Positions 15,687-24,564 of a DNA stretch of 44,964 nt are shown here, in pieces; within the stretch, counting starts at the first letter, position 1, and every line of letters starts with the position of its first letter. Location of the stretch: assembly GCA_017631325.1 (NCBI GenBank), contig JAGBTM010000061.1, forward strand, positions 1-44,964, read 5' to 3'. A program made the translations under genes and the position numbers. The stretch comes from Clostridia bacterium (GTDB lineage: Bacteria > Bacillota > Clostridia > Oscillospirales > CAG-272). The notes under the pieces were generated by a model that saw only the letters and a list, made by a program, of their open reading frames with translations, was not told the origin of the DNA and made no database searches.

Positions 15687-18600
15687 ATGGGAAAAGGTAT
15701 ATATACCTATTACAAGGAACGCCTCATTGAAATAGGCGGAAACAACAGATGTCTATACCTCAAAAACGTAACCCGTAAGAGCGCCTACGATATCGGCAAG
15801 CTCTTCGAGGGACGCGACGACAAGGTTTCTGAGCTTGTCGAATTTCTCTGGTCAAAAAGCAAATACCCTCTCACCCTTATCAGCGAGGAGGAGAGTAAGG
15901 AAATAGTTAAAAATCTCGGTCTGCCCACCCGTTCAAGATCTGCCCCCGACGTATCAGGACTGTCAGGTGAGGACGCAAAGCGAGCACTCGACCGTCACGC
16001 CAAGAATACAGCCACCGACACCGCAAAGGTTATCGAGGCTGAAATTGCCAAGGTCAAGGAACTTAAGCGCGAGATTGAGGAAATAGAAAAGGAGACGGGC
16101 CGCTACGAGCTTTATATAGGATATCCTTTTGTTTTCGGCTCGATTAACCAGGGAATAAACAAAACGCTTATCAAGGCGCCGCTTCTTCTCTTCCCTGTCA
16201 AGATAGAGATAGTGGACGAGACCACGGTGGAAATACGCCGAAACGAGAGCGAAAGCATTCAGCTCAACCGTGCGCTGATTTTTGCATACGCGCAGGCCAA
16301 AAAGCTGAACGTTGAGGATATCGACCTTGAATTTGACGACCTTTCGTCCTTCAAGAACGTAAAGCAGGTGGTCGATTACCTCGACAGAGCGAGAATAAAG
16401 GTTGAATGCGCAAATTCAAAGCACATCTACAACTACGGAAGATTTAAGGAGCCCGAGCCAAAGGGCGAGCTTTCCGTGAGATACGCTGCCGTTATGGCGC
16501 GCTTCCCTCTCTCGAACTCGATATACAACGATTACACCCTTCTTGAGAAGAAAAATCTCACAAACGACGCCATTAACGAGCTTCTCCGCACCGGTGGAAA
16601 GCGCGGAGCAAGGCGCATACAGGCGCTTGAACGCGCTAAAATCAAGTCGCGCGCCAAGGCTCTTAAACGTGCGAAGCGAGGCGGCCTTAACCACAGCTAC
16701 ACGGTCAAAATGCTAGACTACGCACAGTCTGAGGTGGTAAAAAAGGTTGCTGAGCGCGGCAACATGGTTATTTACGGTCCTCCCGGTACCGGCAAGTCGC
16801 AGACGATAGTCAATATCATAACCGACGCCATATCCAAGGACAAGAGAGTGCTTGTTGTATCGCAGAAGAAGGCTGCGCTCGACGTCGTTTACTCGCGTCT
16901 CGGTATGCTCAACGAGAAGGCGATGTATATAACCGACGAGACCAAGGAGAAGAAGAGCTTCTACGAGAGATGCTTTTCGGCGCATCAAAAGGACGAGGTA
17001 GACAGCCTCGTAGACCTTGATGCTCTTCAGTCCGAATACGACGATATAGAAAAGCGCATCTCTCAGGAGGAGAATACCCTCGAGAAAATATATCACACCC
17101 TCAACGACAAGCGTCCGTTCGGTCTTTCGCTCTCTGAGATGTACTCATCGTCTTATATGCTTCCGAAGAACTCCTCCGAGTACTCCATATATCTCAATAT
17201 GCTCGACAGACCCGAGCTTATGTCTCTTAAGTACAAGGAGCTTTCGGACGCTCTCTTTACCATCAAGGCAAAGAACCTTGACCAGATGTATTACGCATTC
17301 GTTCAGGCTAAGGAAAAAAATCCGCTTATCGACACTATGAAGCCCGACCTTGATATACGCACTCTCAGTGAGGTACGCGGTATGCTGGAGGAAATACAGA
17401 AGTCGAGAAAGGGTCTTTTCAATATTTCAAAATACCCTTATACAAGACAGGTTCTTGCGTATTATTCACAGCTTGAGAGCCGTCGCTCGCTTGACGCTGT
17501 CGTAAATATGTCCTACAAGCTTGGGCATGAGGGATTAAAGAGCAAGCGTGAGATGCGCGAGAGGTTCGTTGATACCATCTCGGCTATTGACGGATACGTC
17601 AAGGAGTACGACTGTCTTAACAGAGTAATGACGCGCGACGGATATATTTCGGTTATCGACAATATTCTGCGCGGAAACACCTCTTATATCAAGCTCGTTC
17701 ACGAGGCGTTAGACAACTATATCACTCTTCGTGACGTATCAAAGCTCATGGATTCTCTCGACAAGCACATGCTTGACGTGTTGAATTTTGCCTACACTAC
17801 GAGCAAAAATTATCAGAATTACACAGACATAATCGGTAAAATCCCGGTTGTCCGTATATACCACGAGGTAACAAAGTACGAGGAGCTTTGCAAGGACGAT
17901 TTGGCAAAGACGGTGGATTTTGTAAACATCACCTCGAGAATATACAAGCTGAAGGAATCTCAGCTTTCTGTTGCTTACAAGATATGCGCAGGTAAAAACA
18001 GCCGTGAATACCGCGACATGTTTGATAACGCAAGCAACAGCAAGGATTTCCTATACCAGATTTCAAAGGAGCAAAAGTTCTGGCCCATCAGACAGACGAT
18101 GGACGTGTACGGTGACTTTATACTCGCTCTTTTCCCCTGCTGGCTTCTTTCCCCCGAAAACGTGTCCTCTATTCTTCCTTTAAAGAAGAATATGTTCGAC
18201 GTGGTTATCTTCGACGAGGCCTCGCAGGTGTTCATTGAAAGCACTATACCCACTATATACCGTGGTAAGAACATCGTCGTTGCGGGTGACGCAAAGCAGC
18301 TTCGTCCCTCGGCTACGTTCATGAAGCGTTATATGGGCGCAGACCCGGACGCGCAGGACGATTACTCTGTACAGGCGGCACTTGAGGTTGAGAGCCTGCT
18401 CGACCTTGCGGTTGCAAGATACGACAGCTCAAACCTCACCTACCACTACAGAAGCCGTCATCAAGAGCTTATCGACTTCTCGAACTCTGCGTTTTATTCG
18501 TCAAATCTTCAGGTAGCGCCTAACATTTCGACAAATAAGGACAGCCGTCCTATTGAGAGATACAAGGTCAAGGGCACCTGGATTGACAGAACCAATCCCA

Positions 18601-19493
18601 CAGAAGCTGAGAAGATAGTACAGCTTCTCAAGCACATATTCCTCACTCGCAGAAACAACGAGAGCATAGGTATTATAACCTTTAACAGCGACCAGCAGAC
18701 CTGTATCGCCGACGCTATTGACAAAGAGGCTCGTAAGAACGCTGAGTTCCGTTCCTCCGTCATGAAGGAAAGATACAGAATGGACGGCGGCGAGGACACA
18801 AGCCTGTTTATTAAGAACCTTGAGAACGTTCAGGGTGATGAGAGAGATATTATTATATTCTCTATCGGCTACGCTCCAAACGAGCAGGGCAAGCTTTATA
18901 CCAACTTCGGCTCACTCTCGTCAGAGGGTGGCGAGAACCGTCTGAACGTTGCCATAACCCGCGCTAAGTCCAAGATTATAGTCGTTACGAGCATTGAGCC
19001 CGAGGACCTCAAGGTTGATACCTCAAAGCACCTTGGACCGAAGCTTCTGCGCGAGTATCTTGCATACGTTCGTGCCGTGTCCGAGAACGACGCTGAGCAC
19101 GTCAAGGCTATCCTCACTGCTCTTGACCCGTCGGAAAAGAAGGCCGAGAGCCTAATAACGACCGTTGCCGAGGTTGAGGAGCAGATAAAGGAAAGACTTG
19201 AAAAGCAGGGATACAAGGTTCACACGGGCCTTGGAAACAAAAATAACCGCATCTCGCTCGCCGTATACGATGAGAAGAGTGACAGATACCTTGTCGGCGT
19301 TGAGCTCGATAAGGACGCCTTCGCCTCCTCGTCCTCTTCGATGGAGCGCGACGTATACAAGCCCCGCTTCCTCGAGGCAAGAGGCTGGACTATACTCAGA
19401 GTATGGTGCCGCGACTGGTGGATTTCACCTACGAGAGTTATAAAAACGATAACTAATCTCGCGGAAAAGAACAGACAAAAAACCGAAAAATAA
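15687..19493 (+). CDS. SF1 helicase with C-terminal Vsr/MTES_1575-like nuclease domain
   Basis: 1268 residues. The N-terminus (YYKERLIEIGGNNRCLYLK) resembles the start of DUF4011. SF1 motifs follow: Walker A GPPGTGKS (364-371), motif Ia VVSQKKAALD, a long coiled helical insertion (about 420-780), Walker B FDEAS (about 841-845) with GDAKQLRPS, YHYRSRH, VQGDERDIIIFS and NVAITRAKS (about 1087-1094). The last 115 residues (VGVELDKDAF...RDVYKPRFLEARGWTILRVWCRDWW) match the restriction-endonuclease-like fold found on DUF4011-helicase proteins. It probably unwinds and cuts DNA or RNA, either in defence or in genome maintenance. Flanking genes are housekeeping, so a defence role is only possible. The start at 15687 has GGAGAGG three bases upstream. 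The open frame reaches 15552 but lacks an SD there. Confidence 0.85.
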   Translation: MGKGIYTYYKERLIEIGGNNRCLYLKNVTRKSAYDIGKLFEGRDDKVSELVEFLWSKSKYPLTLISEEESKEIVKNLGLPTRSRSAPDVSGLSGEDAKRALDRHAKNTATDTAKVIEAEIAKVKELKREIEEIEKETGRYELYIGYPFVFGSINQGINKTLIKAPLLLFPVKIEIVDETTVEIRRNESESIQLNRALIFAYAQAKKLNVEDIDLEFDDLSSFKNVKQVVDYLDRARIKVECANSKHIYNYGRFKEPEPKGELSVRYAAVMARFPLSNSIYNDYTLLEKKNLTNDAINELLRTGGKRGARRIQALERAKIKSRAKALKRAKRGGLNHSYTVKMLDYAQSEVVKKVAERGNMVIYGPPGTGKSQTIVNIITDAISKDKRVLVVSQKKAALDVVYSRLGMLNEKAMYITDETKEKKSFYERCFSAHQKDEVDSLVDLDALQSEYDDIEKRISQEENTLEKIYHTLNDKRPFGLSLSEMYSSSYMLPKNSSEYSIYLNMLDRPELMSLKYKELSDALFTIKAKNLDQMYYAFVQAKEKNPLIDTMKPDLDIRTLSEVRGMLEEIQKSRKGLFNISKYPYTRQVLAYYSQLESRRSLDAVVNMSYKLGHEGLKSKREMRERFVDTISAIDGYVKEYDCLNRVMTRDGYISVIDNILRGNTSYIKLVHEALDNYITLRDVSKLMDSLDKHMLDVLNFAYTTSKNYQNYTDIIGKIPVVRIYHEVTKYEELCKDDLAKTVDFVNITSRIYKLKESQLSVAYKICAGKNSREYRDMFDNASNSKDFLYQISKEQKFWPIRQTMDVYGDFILALFPCWLLSPENVSSILPLKKNMFDVVIFDEASQVFIESTIPTIYRGKNIVVAGDAKQLRPSATFMKRYMGADPDAQDDYSVQAALEVESLLDLAVARYDSSNLTYHYRSRHQELIDFSNSAFYSSNLQVAPNISTNKDSRPIERYKVKGTWIDRTNPTEAEKIVQLLKHIFLTRRNNESIGIITFNSDQQTCIADAIDKEARKNAEFRSSVMKERYRMDGGEDTSLFIKNLENVQGDERDIIIFSIGYAPNEQGKLYTNFGSLSSEGGENRLNVAITRAKSKIIVVTSIEPEDLKVDTSKHLGPKLLREYLAYVRAVSENDAEHVKAILTALDPSEKKAESLITTVAEVEEQIKERLEKQGYKVHTGLGNKNNRISLAVYDEKSDRYLVGVELDKDAFASSSSSMERDVYKPRFLEARGWTILRVWCRDWWISPTRVIKTITNLAEKNRQKTEK

Positions 19494-19500
19494 TATTAAC

Positions 19501-19543
19501 GCTAAATGGGTGCGGGAAAGCAAGACGCACCCCACCCTTTAGC
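19501..19543 (+). other. Hairpin after the helicase gene
   Basis: GGGTGCG (19508-19514) pairs with CGCACCC (19526-19532), and an outer GCTAAA/TTTAGC helix (19501-19506 with 19538-19543) extends it. There is no U-tract, so it is a weak or factor-dependent terminator at best, or a 3'-end stabiliser. Confidence 0.45.
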
Positions 19544-19582
19544 TCGGTGTAAAAAATATTTACACAAAATTTTATATTTTGC

Positions 19583-19611
19583 TTGAATTGTTCAAAAATT
19601 AGTTGTATAAT
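19583..19611 (+). promoter_or_regulatory. SigA-type promoter for yajC
   Basis: TTGAAT, 17 bases, TATAAT. The leader is about 27 bases with AGGAGAT before the ATG at 19645. Confidence 0.85.
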
Positions 19612-19644
19612 TGTTTATAAAGTAAATTTTATTAGGAGATAAAA

Positions 19645-20034
19645 ATGTTTAATTTCGATTTCTTACTTACAACAGCAGATAATAGCGGCAGCGGTATCTG
19701 GGGTACCGTTATAATGATCGCTATAATGTTCGCGTTCCTCTATTTCTTCATGATACGTCCTCAGAAGAAGCAGGAAAAGAAGGATGCTGAGATGCGCGAC
19801 GCTCTCGCAGTAGGCGACGAGGTTACCACTATCGGCGGTATTATCGGTAAGGTCGTTTCTATCAAGGGCGAGACCTTCGTTCTTGAGACCACTAAGGACA
19901 AGACCAAAATCCGTTTCCTTCGCGGCGCTATCAGAAGCGTTGACGTAAAGGCAGCTGACATCGCGGCGGCAATTCTTGAGACCAAGGAAGCTCCCGCACA
20001 AGATACTGCCGAGGATAATCAGGAAAACGCATAA
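19645..20034 (+). CDS. yajC: Preprotein translocase subunit YajC
   Basis: Single-span inner-membrane accessory of the SecDF-YajC complex. 129 residues. A short Ser/Gly N-terminus precedes a TM helix (WGTVIMIAIMFAFLYFFMI, about 19-37). The family signature RPQKKQEKK follows at once, then the cytoplasmic GDEVTTIGGIIGKVVSIKGE and a C-terminal acidic tail. SD AGGAGAT lies six bases before the ATG. It is followed by a terminator-like hairpin and then the TIGR04086 gene, the same neighbourhood as yajC-yrzE in Bacillus. No secDF is present in the window. Confidence 0.96.
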   Translation: MFNFDFLLTTADNSGSGIWGTVIMIAIMFAFLYFFMIRPQKKQEKKDAEMRDALAVGDEVTTIGGIIGKVVSIKGETFVLETTKDKTKIRFLRGAIRSVDVKAADIAAAILETKEAPAQDTAEDNQENA

Positions 20035-20067
20035 TTAAATAGCAAAATTCCGTCATAAACGCAAAGT

Positions 20068-20111
20068 CTCCCGAATAAGTTGTTATAGGACTTGTTCGGG
20101 GGCTTTTGTTT
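20068..20111 (+). terminator. Terminator or attenuator after yajC
   Basis: CCCGAATAAGT (20070-20080) pairs with ACTTGTTCGGG (20090-20100) around a 9-base loop, with GGGCTTTTGTTTT after it. It lies between yajC and the TIGR04086 gene, so part of the transcript may read through to the second gene. Confidence 0.75.
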
Positions 20112-20135
20112 TCCCCGAGAAAAAGGGGGATAAAA

Positions 20136-20540
20136 ATGGCAGGCAGAAGATTTAAGGGATTAAAATCAGGAGTTCTCGGGCGATTTATGCCCTGCGTTCT
20201 GATTTCCTTGGCAGTTACTCTCATTTCTACTCTTGTAATGGCTGCGCTTGCAGGAGTGTCGGAAAATCCAAGCGCTATCTTAGGAACGTATTCGCTAGTG
20301 GCCCTTATTCTTTCGGCAGCCGTATCAGGCTTTACCACAGCGAAGATTTCGGGCAGCGAGGGAATTAAATATCCTCTGCTCACTGCTTTCACAACGGTTC
20401 TCATAATGCTTTTAATCACGGTTATAATGGGAATTAAGCCGAGCGGCTCTTCATTTATGAACTACGGGTGCTTTATACTTGTCAGCGTGTTCGTTGGCCT
20501 ACTCGCAAGAAAGCGTGAAAGACGCAGAAAAAGAAGATAA
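20136..20540 (+). CDS. TIGR04086-family membrane protein (YrzE-like)
   Basis: 134 residues with four hydrophobic segments (about 18-40, 50-68, 80-100, 106-122), a basic N-terminus and a strongly basic tail (RKRERRRKRR). Size, topology and position next to yajC match the Firmicutes TIGR04086/YrzE family, whose function is unknown. The start at 20136 has AAGGGGG six bases upstream; the open frame begins 30 bases earlier without an SD. It converges with the pyridoxal kinase gene and shares the bidirectional terminator at 20665. Confidence 0.8.
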   Translation: MAGRRFKGLKSGVLGRFMPCVLISLAVTLISTLVMAALAGVSENPSAILGTYSLVALILSAAVSGFTTAKISGSEGIKYPLLTAFTTVLIMLLITVIMGIKPSGSSFMNYGCFILVSVFVGLLARKRERRRKRR

Positions 20541-20664
20541 GCTCTTTTTCTTGCTAATATAAGTCGGGTAAATGAAGCTGACAGTCCAATCTTATCTGAC
20601 ACTAAAAACACAATAAAAACGACTTTATATTCTGAAGAATATAAAAAGCGTTTAGAAAAGAAAC

Positions 20665-20707
20665 AAAAACAGCAATCTTGACACGCAAGATTGCTGTTTT
20701 TGTTTTG
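20665..20707. terminator. Bidirectional intrinsic terminator
   Basis: A perfect 16-bp stem, AAAAACAGCAATCTTG with CAAGATTGCTGTTTTT, and the 5-base loop ACACG. T-rich sequence follows on the plus strand and A-rich precedes it, so it ends both convergent transcripts. Confidence 0.93.
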
Positions 20708-20713
20708 GAAATA

Positions 20714-21553
20714 TCAGTCCTTGTTTTCAAGGCGCGAGATGTAGTACGCAAGCGCCTGCTCGAAATTAACTCCGTAGACGCGGCGGTCCTCGTCGGCCAT
20801 CGTTGCCTTGATGCACTCGAGGGTGAAATCAACGGCGCACTTAAGGGCCGATGCGGTCGAGTGTCCGCGCATAAGAGCGCCAACCACAGACGAGGCGAAT
20901 ATGTCACCTGTGCCGTGGTATGCAACGGGAAGATAATCGTTGCAGTAGTAGAAATACTCGTCGGTCTCGCTATTATAAGAATATACGCCTAGCTTGGATT
21001 TGTCGAAGCTGATGCCCGAGATAGCGGCCTCCTTGGTGCCAAGCGAACAAAGAGATTTAAGAAGCGAGCGTATGTACGCTTCGTCATAATTGGGGTTATA
21101 AGGTACACCGAGCATAAACGAAGCCTCGGTGAGATTAGGTATTATGAGGTCGGCCTTTGTGCAAAGCTTAGCCATTTCCCCCGCAAACTCCTCGGTAAAG
21201 CCCTTGTAGAGCACACCGTTATCAGCCATAACGGGATCTATAACTATTTTACAGCCCTCGCCTCTGTTTCTGTCAAAAAGCTCGGAAACCAAGGAAAGCT
21301 GCTCAAAGGAGCCGAGGTAACCTGTGTATATAGCGTCGAAGGTAAGTCCGTGCTTGTCAAATTCTAAGGAAATCTTCTCTATCTCAGGGGTGAGGTCACA
21401 GAACGTGAAGCTCGAAAACTGAGTGTGTGTAGAAAGCACTGCGGTAGGTAAAATTGCAGCCTCAACACCGGCTGCCGATATAATAGGAAGCGCTACGGTG
21501 AGAGAGCATCTGCCAACGCAGGATATGTCCTGAACAGTAAGTATTCTTTTCAT
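20714..21553 (-). CDS. Pyridoxal kinase (PdxY/ribokinase-superfamily)
   Basis: Phosphorylates pyridoxal, pyridoxamine or pyridoxine in vitamin B6 salvage. 279 residues. The family opening ILTVQDISCVGRCSLTVALP (residues 4-23), IVIDPVMADNG with the substrate/metal-site Asp, IIPNLTEA, and the C-terminal catalytic AYHGTGDIFASS (GTGD near 217) are present. ThiD-type HMP kinases are related, but the VQDISCVGRCS opening and the GTGD(I/V)F block are PdxY/PdxK-like. The start at 21553 has AGAGGAC six bases upstream; an earlier ATG (21586) has none. It is transcribed alone from a consensus promoter at 21604 and ends at the 16-bp hairpin. Confidence 0.88.
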   Translation of the reverse strand: MKRILTVQDISCVGRCSLTVALPIISAAGVEAAILPTAVLSTHTQFSSFTFCDLTPEIEKISLEFDKHGLTFDAIYTGYLGSFEQLSLVSELFDRNRGEGCKIVIDPVMADNGVLYKGFTEEFAGEMAKLCTKADLIIPNLTEASFMLGVPYNPNYDEAYIRSLLKSLCSLGTKEAAISGISFDKSKLGVYSYNSETDEYFYYCNDYLPVAYHGTGDIFASSVVGALMRGHSTASALKCAVDFTLECIKATMADEDRRVYGVNFEQALAYYISRLENKD

Positions 21554-21603
21554 TTTTTTGTCCTCTTTTTCATCGCATTTTAACATAGCTTTCAGATGTA
21601 AAA

Positions 21604-21632
21604 ATTATAGCACCGTGACCCTCTGTTGTCAA
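21604..21632 (-). promoter_or_regulatory. Consensus SigA promoter for the pyridoxal kinase
   Basis: Minus strand TTGACA, 17 bases ending GGTGC, TATAAT: both hexamers perfect, with optimal spacing and an extended -10. Strong constitutive expression is expected. Confidence 0.92.
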
Positions 21633-21756
21633 TAGAAATTGAGATTTTTTTACATTAATATTTATAATCGATTACATTAGTCAAATTGATAGAAGCCTCT
21701 CATATCATTAAATACGCCGATTTAACTAATATAAAACACTGCCCTAATAAAGCTCT

Positions 21757-21925
21757 GATAGACGATAGAAAGCAACGAAAAATTAAAAGGCGCCGTTTTA
21801 ACCGATAGAAAGCGCAGGCACAGCAAAATACGGCGATTTGACCGATAGGAAGCACCGACACAGTAAAATGCGCTTCTTAATCAGTAGAAGGTATAGAGAT
21901 AATCAAAGGCTGCTTAATCGATAGA
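21757..21925. repeat. Degenerate 37-40-bp tandem array beginning in the murA stop region
   Basis: CGATAG-like cores lie at 21763, 21803, 21843, 21882 (CAGTAG) and 21919, with spacings of 40, 40, 39 and 37 bases. The 21919 copy lies inside the last murA codons (Ser-Ile-Asp). Read on the minus strand each unit starts CTATCGATTAA or a close variant, including the stop codon itself. 21633-21756 is AT-rich with nothing recognisable. No gene lies in 21554-21913. Confidence 0.75.
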
Positions 21926-23137
21926 GACGTCTGCGCCAAGTGAACGAAGCTTATATACCAAGTTCTCGTAGCCGCGAAGAATTTGCTCTGCGTTCTCTAT
22001 ACGGCTTTCACCCTTGGCGCAAAGGCCGCACAGTAGCGCAGCCATACCTCCCCTCAGGTCCTCGGCAACAACGCACGCGGGCTGCAGCTCCGAGCTCTCA
22101 ATGATGGCGCGCCCGTCCTCTATTCGAGAGCTGAGGCCGAAGCTTGATAGAGTTTTGAGATATCCGTATCTTCCCGTCCAGACCCTGTCGCATATCTCAC
22201 CACCCGACATAACGGCAAGAAGAGGCGCTATAATCGGTTGTAGGTCGGTAGCAAAGGCAGGATACGGCTCAGCGACTATGCTTACCCTCCTGCAAAGCTC
22301 GGTGGCTCTTGCGCTGATTATACTGCCACGCTCAAAGACCTCACAGCCAAGCTCACGAGCAAGGGCAAGATACGAAGACAGGTCCTCTCTATCGGCACCT
22401 ATGACGCTCACCCTACCACCCGTGATAAGACCTGCCGTAAGATAGCTTCCTGCCTCTATCATATCACCGATAATCGCTATATTTCCACCCTTAAGCTCTC
22501 CACCCCTGACGGTTATCAGCTCGTCGCTTATCTTAATTTCAGCACCTGCAGAACGAAGAAAATCTATAAGGGCGTGAACGTGAGGCTCGCGCGCATGCCC
22601 TCTTACCGTGCTGACGCCGTCGGTGGCCGCCGCCAAAATAAGCGCGTTTATCGTTGCACCGACGGACGCCTTTTTAAACGAAATATCCGCAGGATGAAGC
22701 CTGTCTGTGATTATCTCGTTTCCGACAATACGGCCGCCAAAGGCAAGGCAGGCGTCGATATGCATATCAATGGGTCTATCCGAAAATGCACAGCCCCCAA
22801 AGGCAGAAAGACGGCATCTACCAAAGCGCGAAAGCATAGAGCCAAGAAGATATGTCGAGGCTCTAATTTTTGATATTTTTTCTGCCGACGGCTCACAAAA
22901 GCTAAGGCTTCTAGTATCTATGTACGCCACCGAGCCGTAGCTCGTAACACGGGCTCCTAGCTCTCTTATTATATCGAGCGCACAACGGACGTCGCCTATG
23001 TCGGGCAGGTGCCGTACCTCAGACACTCCACGAGTTATAAGTGTTGCAAAAATTATAGGAAGAGCCGCGTTTTTTGACCCTTGCGCGAACACGCTGCCAA
23101 AAAGAGGGCGCCCACCGTTTACCGTAATTGTTTTCAT
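21914..23137 (-). CDS. murA: UDP-N-acetylglucosamine 1-carboxyvinyltransferase
   Basis: First committed step of peptidoglycan synthesis: transfers enolpyruvate from PEP to UDP-GlcNAc in the cytoplasm. 407 residues, EPT fold with two inside-out alpha/beta domains. The substrate-binding SKN (residues 21-23) is present. The catalytic Cys is C116 in AFGGCAFSDRPIDMH, equivalent to E. coli Cys115, so the enzyme should be fosfomycin-sensitive by that criterion. It is a little shorter than the usual 417-420. CGGAG lies four bases before the ATG. It follows the DUF3810 gene by 137 bases on the same strand. The last three codons form the first unit of the downstream tandem array. Confidence 0.92.
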   Translation of the reverse strand: MKTITVNGGRPLFGSVFAQGSKNAALPIIFATLITRGVSEVRHLPDIGDVRCALDIIRELGARVTSYGSVAYIDTRSLSFCEPSAEKISKIRASTYLLGSMLSRFGRCRLSAFGGCAFSDRPIDMHIDACLAFGGRIVGNEIITDRLHPADISFKKASVGATINALILAAATDGVSTVRGHAREPHVHALIDFLRSAGAEIKISDELITVRGGELKGGNIAIIGDMIEAGSYLTAGLITGGRVSVIGADREDLSSYLALARELGCEVFERGSIISARATELCRRVSIVAEPYPAFATDLQPIIAPLLAVMSGGEICDRVWTGRYGYLKTLSSFGLSSRIEDGRAIIESSELQPACVVAEDLRGGMAALLCGLCAKGESRIENAEQILRGYENLVYKLRSLGADVSID

Positions 23138-23274
23138 AAAAGCTCCGAAAATTATAAGGTGTTAGTATAATATTCGAAGTTTGATTTATCGGTTACAGAC
23201 GGCGCGCGCCCTTTATTTAATTTTTTCGCAAAATATATTTCTGCTCTATTTTATCTTGGTAATTTGGGATTTGT

Positions 23275-24387
23275 TTATGTCTTGCTGTCGTTTAAGGCCT
23301 CGTGGTATGCGACTGCGAGCTTGACGACCATGCCGTAGCTGACAACGCCCTCGGTGCCGTTGCTCTTAAGAAATAGGTCGTTTACAAAGGAGGAAATATC
23401 CTCAAAAACAGTTCCGGAATACTGCTTATAAACCTCGCTTGACGCTATCATATCAGCACGTGCGCCGTCAGAGAGCGAGGAGGTAATTTCGTAATAAAGC
23501 TCGGGGTTGGTTCTATAAAGAGCCGAGCCGACGTAGCCGTACATAGAAAGCGCTCCGCTGTATCTGAGATAGTCGTCATCTGAGCTTATCAGGACGAAAT
23601 AGGCCATAAAATTCGCCTCGTTCTCGCGCAAAATTCCACGCTGATGCGCAAGCTCATGCGCTGCGGTAAAGGCCAGGTCATAATCGGGATAAAGAGTATT
23701 GACGTTGGCTTCTCCTGTGTAAAAGGTATATATTCCGGTGAGCGAAAGATAAGAGAGCACCTCTGAAAAGTATACTCCCTTTGCCCGACTTTCAAGCTTT
23801 GGGATAAAAGAATACTTCTCTGAGAGCTTAGCGTAAGAGGCGCATATTCTCGCGCTTAATCCGTCAAGGTCTGTGCCTGAGCTTGAGACACCCTCTTCGG
23901 TATATTCTATCCTGCCTGACAGCTCGTTAATCTCGTCCCTAAGCGTTATGAGAGTACTGAGTAGACTTTCCTCGTTTACCTCGCACTCGGATATACCGAG
24001 CCTCTGTCCGATAGGCGTCGTGTTGTAGCCTATGCCGAGCGCTACGGTATGCCCCGAATAAACGAGAAGCAGGACCGAAACGAGAAGCAGGATAAAATCC
24101 CTGCCCTCGCCCGACTTAAAGCGTTTTGCGGCAATTACCGCTACGAGTATAACGGTGGGAACTATGAGCGCTATAACTACCTCAAAGAGCGAAAAAGGAA
24201 ATATATCGCCAAAGCCCGCCATAAGCTCGCGGTATATTCGGGACACGGTGCTATTAATCAGGTCGGCAGCTCCGTATGAACTTTTTGCCACGGCGAGCAG
24301 TATCATAACCGCGATGAACACGGTTAAGGATACGAAGAAAAGCCAAGGCGTTTTTCTTTTTTTGTAAATTCTGTCTTTATAACGCAT
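23275..24387 (-). CDS. DUF3810 membrane protein with a zinc-metalloprotease-like motif
   Basis: 370 residues. Three N-terminal membrane segments (about 14-33, 68-87, 98-112) are followed by a large soluble domain. The domain contains TGEANVN (224-230) and AFTAAHELAHQ, with HExxH at H244-E245-H248. A downstream ENEANF supplies a candidate third ligand (E257), the gluzincin-like layout. DUF3810 carries this pattern in Firmicutes and Bacteroidetes; no substrate is known. The active site would face outside if the third helix ends inward-to-outward, which I cannot settle. It follows the ABC exporter and precedes murA. It is preceded by the 24407 stem-loop and AAAAAAGGGCG as SD. Confidence 0.85.
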   Translation of the reverse strand: MRYKDRIYKKRKTPWLFFVSLTVFIAVMILLAVAKSSYGAADLINSTVSRIYRELMAGFGDIFPFSLFEVVIALIVPTVILVAVIAAKRFKSGEGRDFILLLVSVLLLVYSGHTVALGIGYNTTPIGQRLGISECEVNEESLLSTLITLRDEINELSGRIEYTEEGVSSSGTDLDGLSARICASYAKLSEKYSFIPKLESRAKGVYFSEVLSYLSLTGIYTFYTGEANVNTLYPDYDLAFTAAHELAHQRGILRENEANFMAYFVLISSDDDYLRYSGALSMYGYVGSALYRTNPELYYEITSSLSDGARADMIASSEVYKQYSGTVFEDISSFVNDLFLKSNGTEGVVSYGMVVKLAVAYHEALNDSKT

Positions 24388-24406
24388 TTTCGCCCTTTTT
24401 TAGTTT

Positions 24407-24434
24407 TTTGCGGCAGAGGTTAATCTGCCGCAAA
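24407..24434 (-). other. Perfect 11-bp stem-loop before the DUF3810 gene
   Basis: TTTGCGGCAGA pairs with TCTGCCGCAAA around a 6-base loop. In the transcribed sense it is followed by AAACTAAAAAAGGG and the ATG, the same hairpin, A-tract, SD order as at 4830-4801. Without a U-tract it is not a usual terminator. Confidence 0.6.
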
Positions 24435-24564
24435 TTCGTGTATTTTTTTGTTTCGTTACGTTTTAAGTATTTATGACCCTTTTGATAGGGCTTGATAACC
24501 GTTTCGCCTTATGAATTAGGTGCTATATGGCGTTTTCAGGGTGATTTTAGACTTATACGGTAAA

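Noticed and set aside
15687-19493. Part of a multi-gene defence island
   Set aside because: Neighbours (gpsA, cysE, yajC, TIGR04086) are housekeeping; no restriction, toxin-antitoxin or integrase genes are visible.
23201-23210. GGCGCGCGCC palindrome between murA and the DUF3810 gene
   Set aside because: Perfect 10-bp palindrome but isolated, with no promoter context, so no function is claimed.
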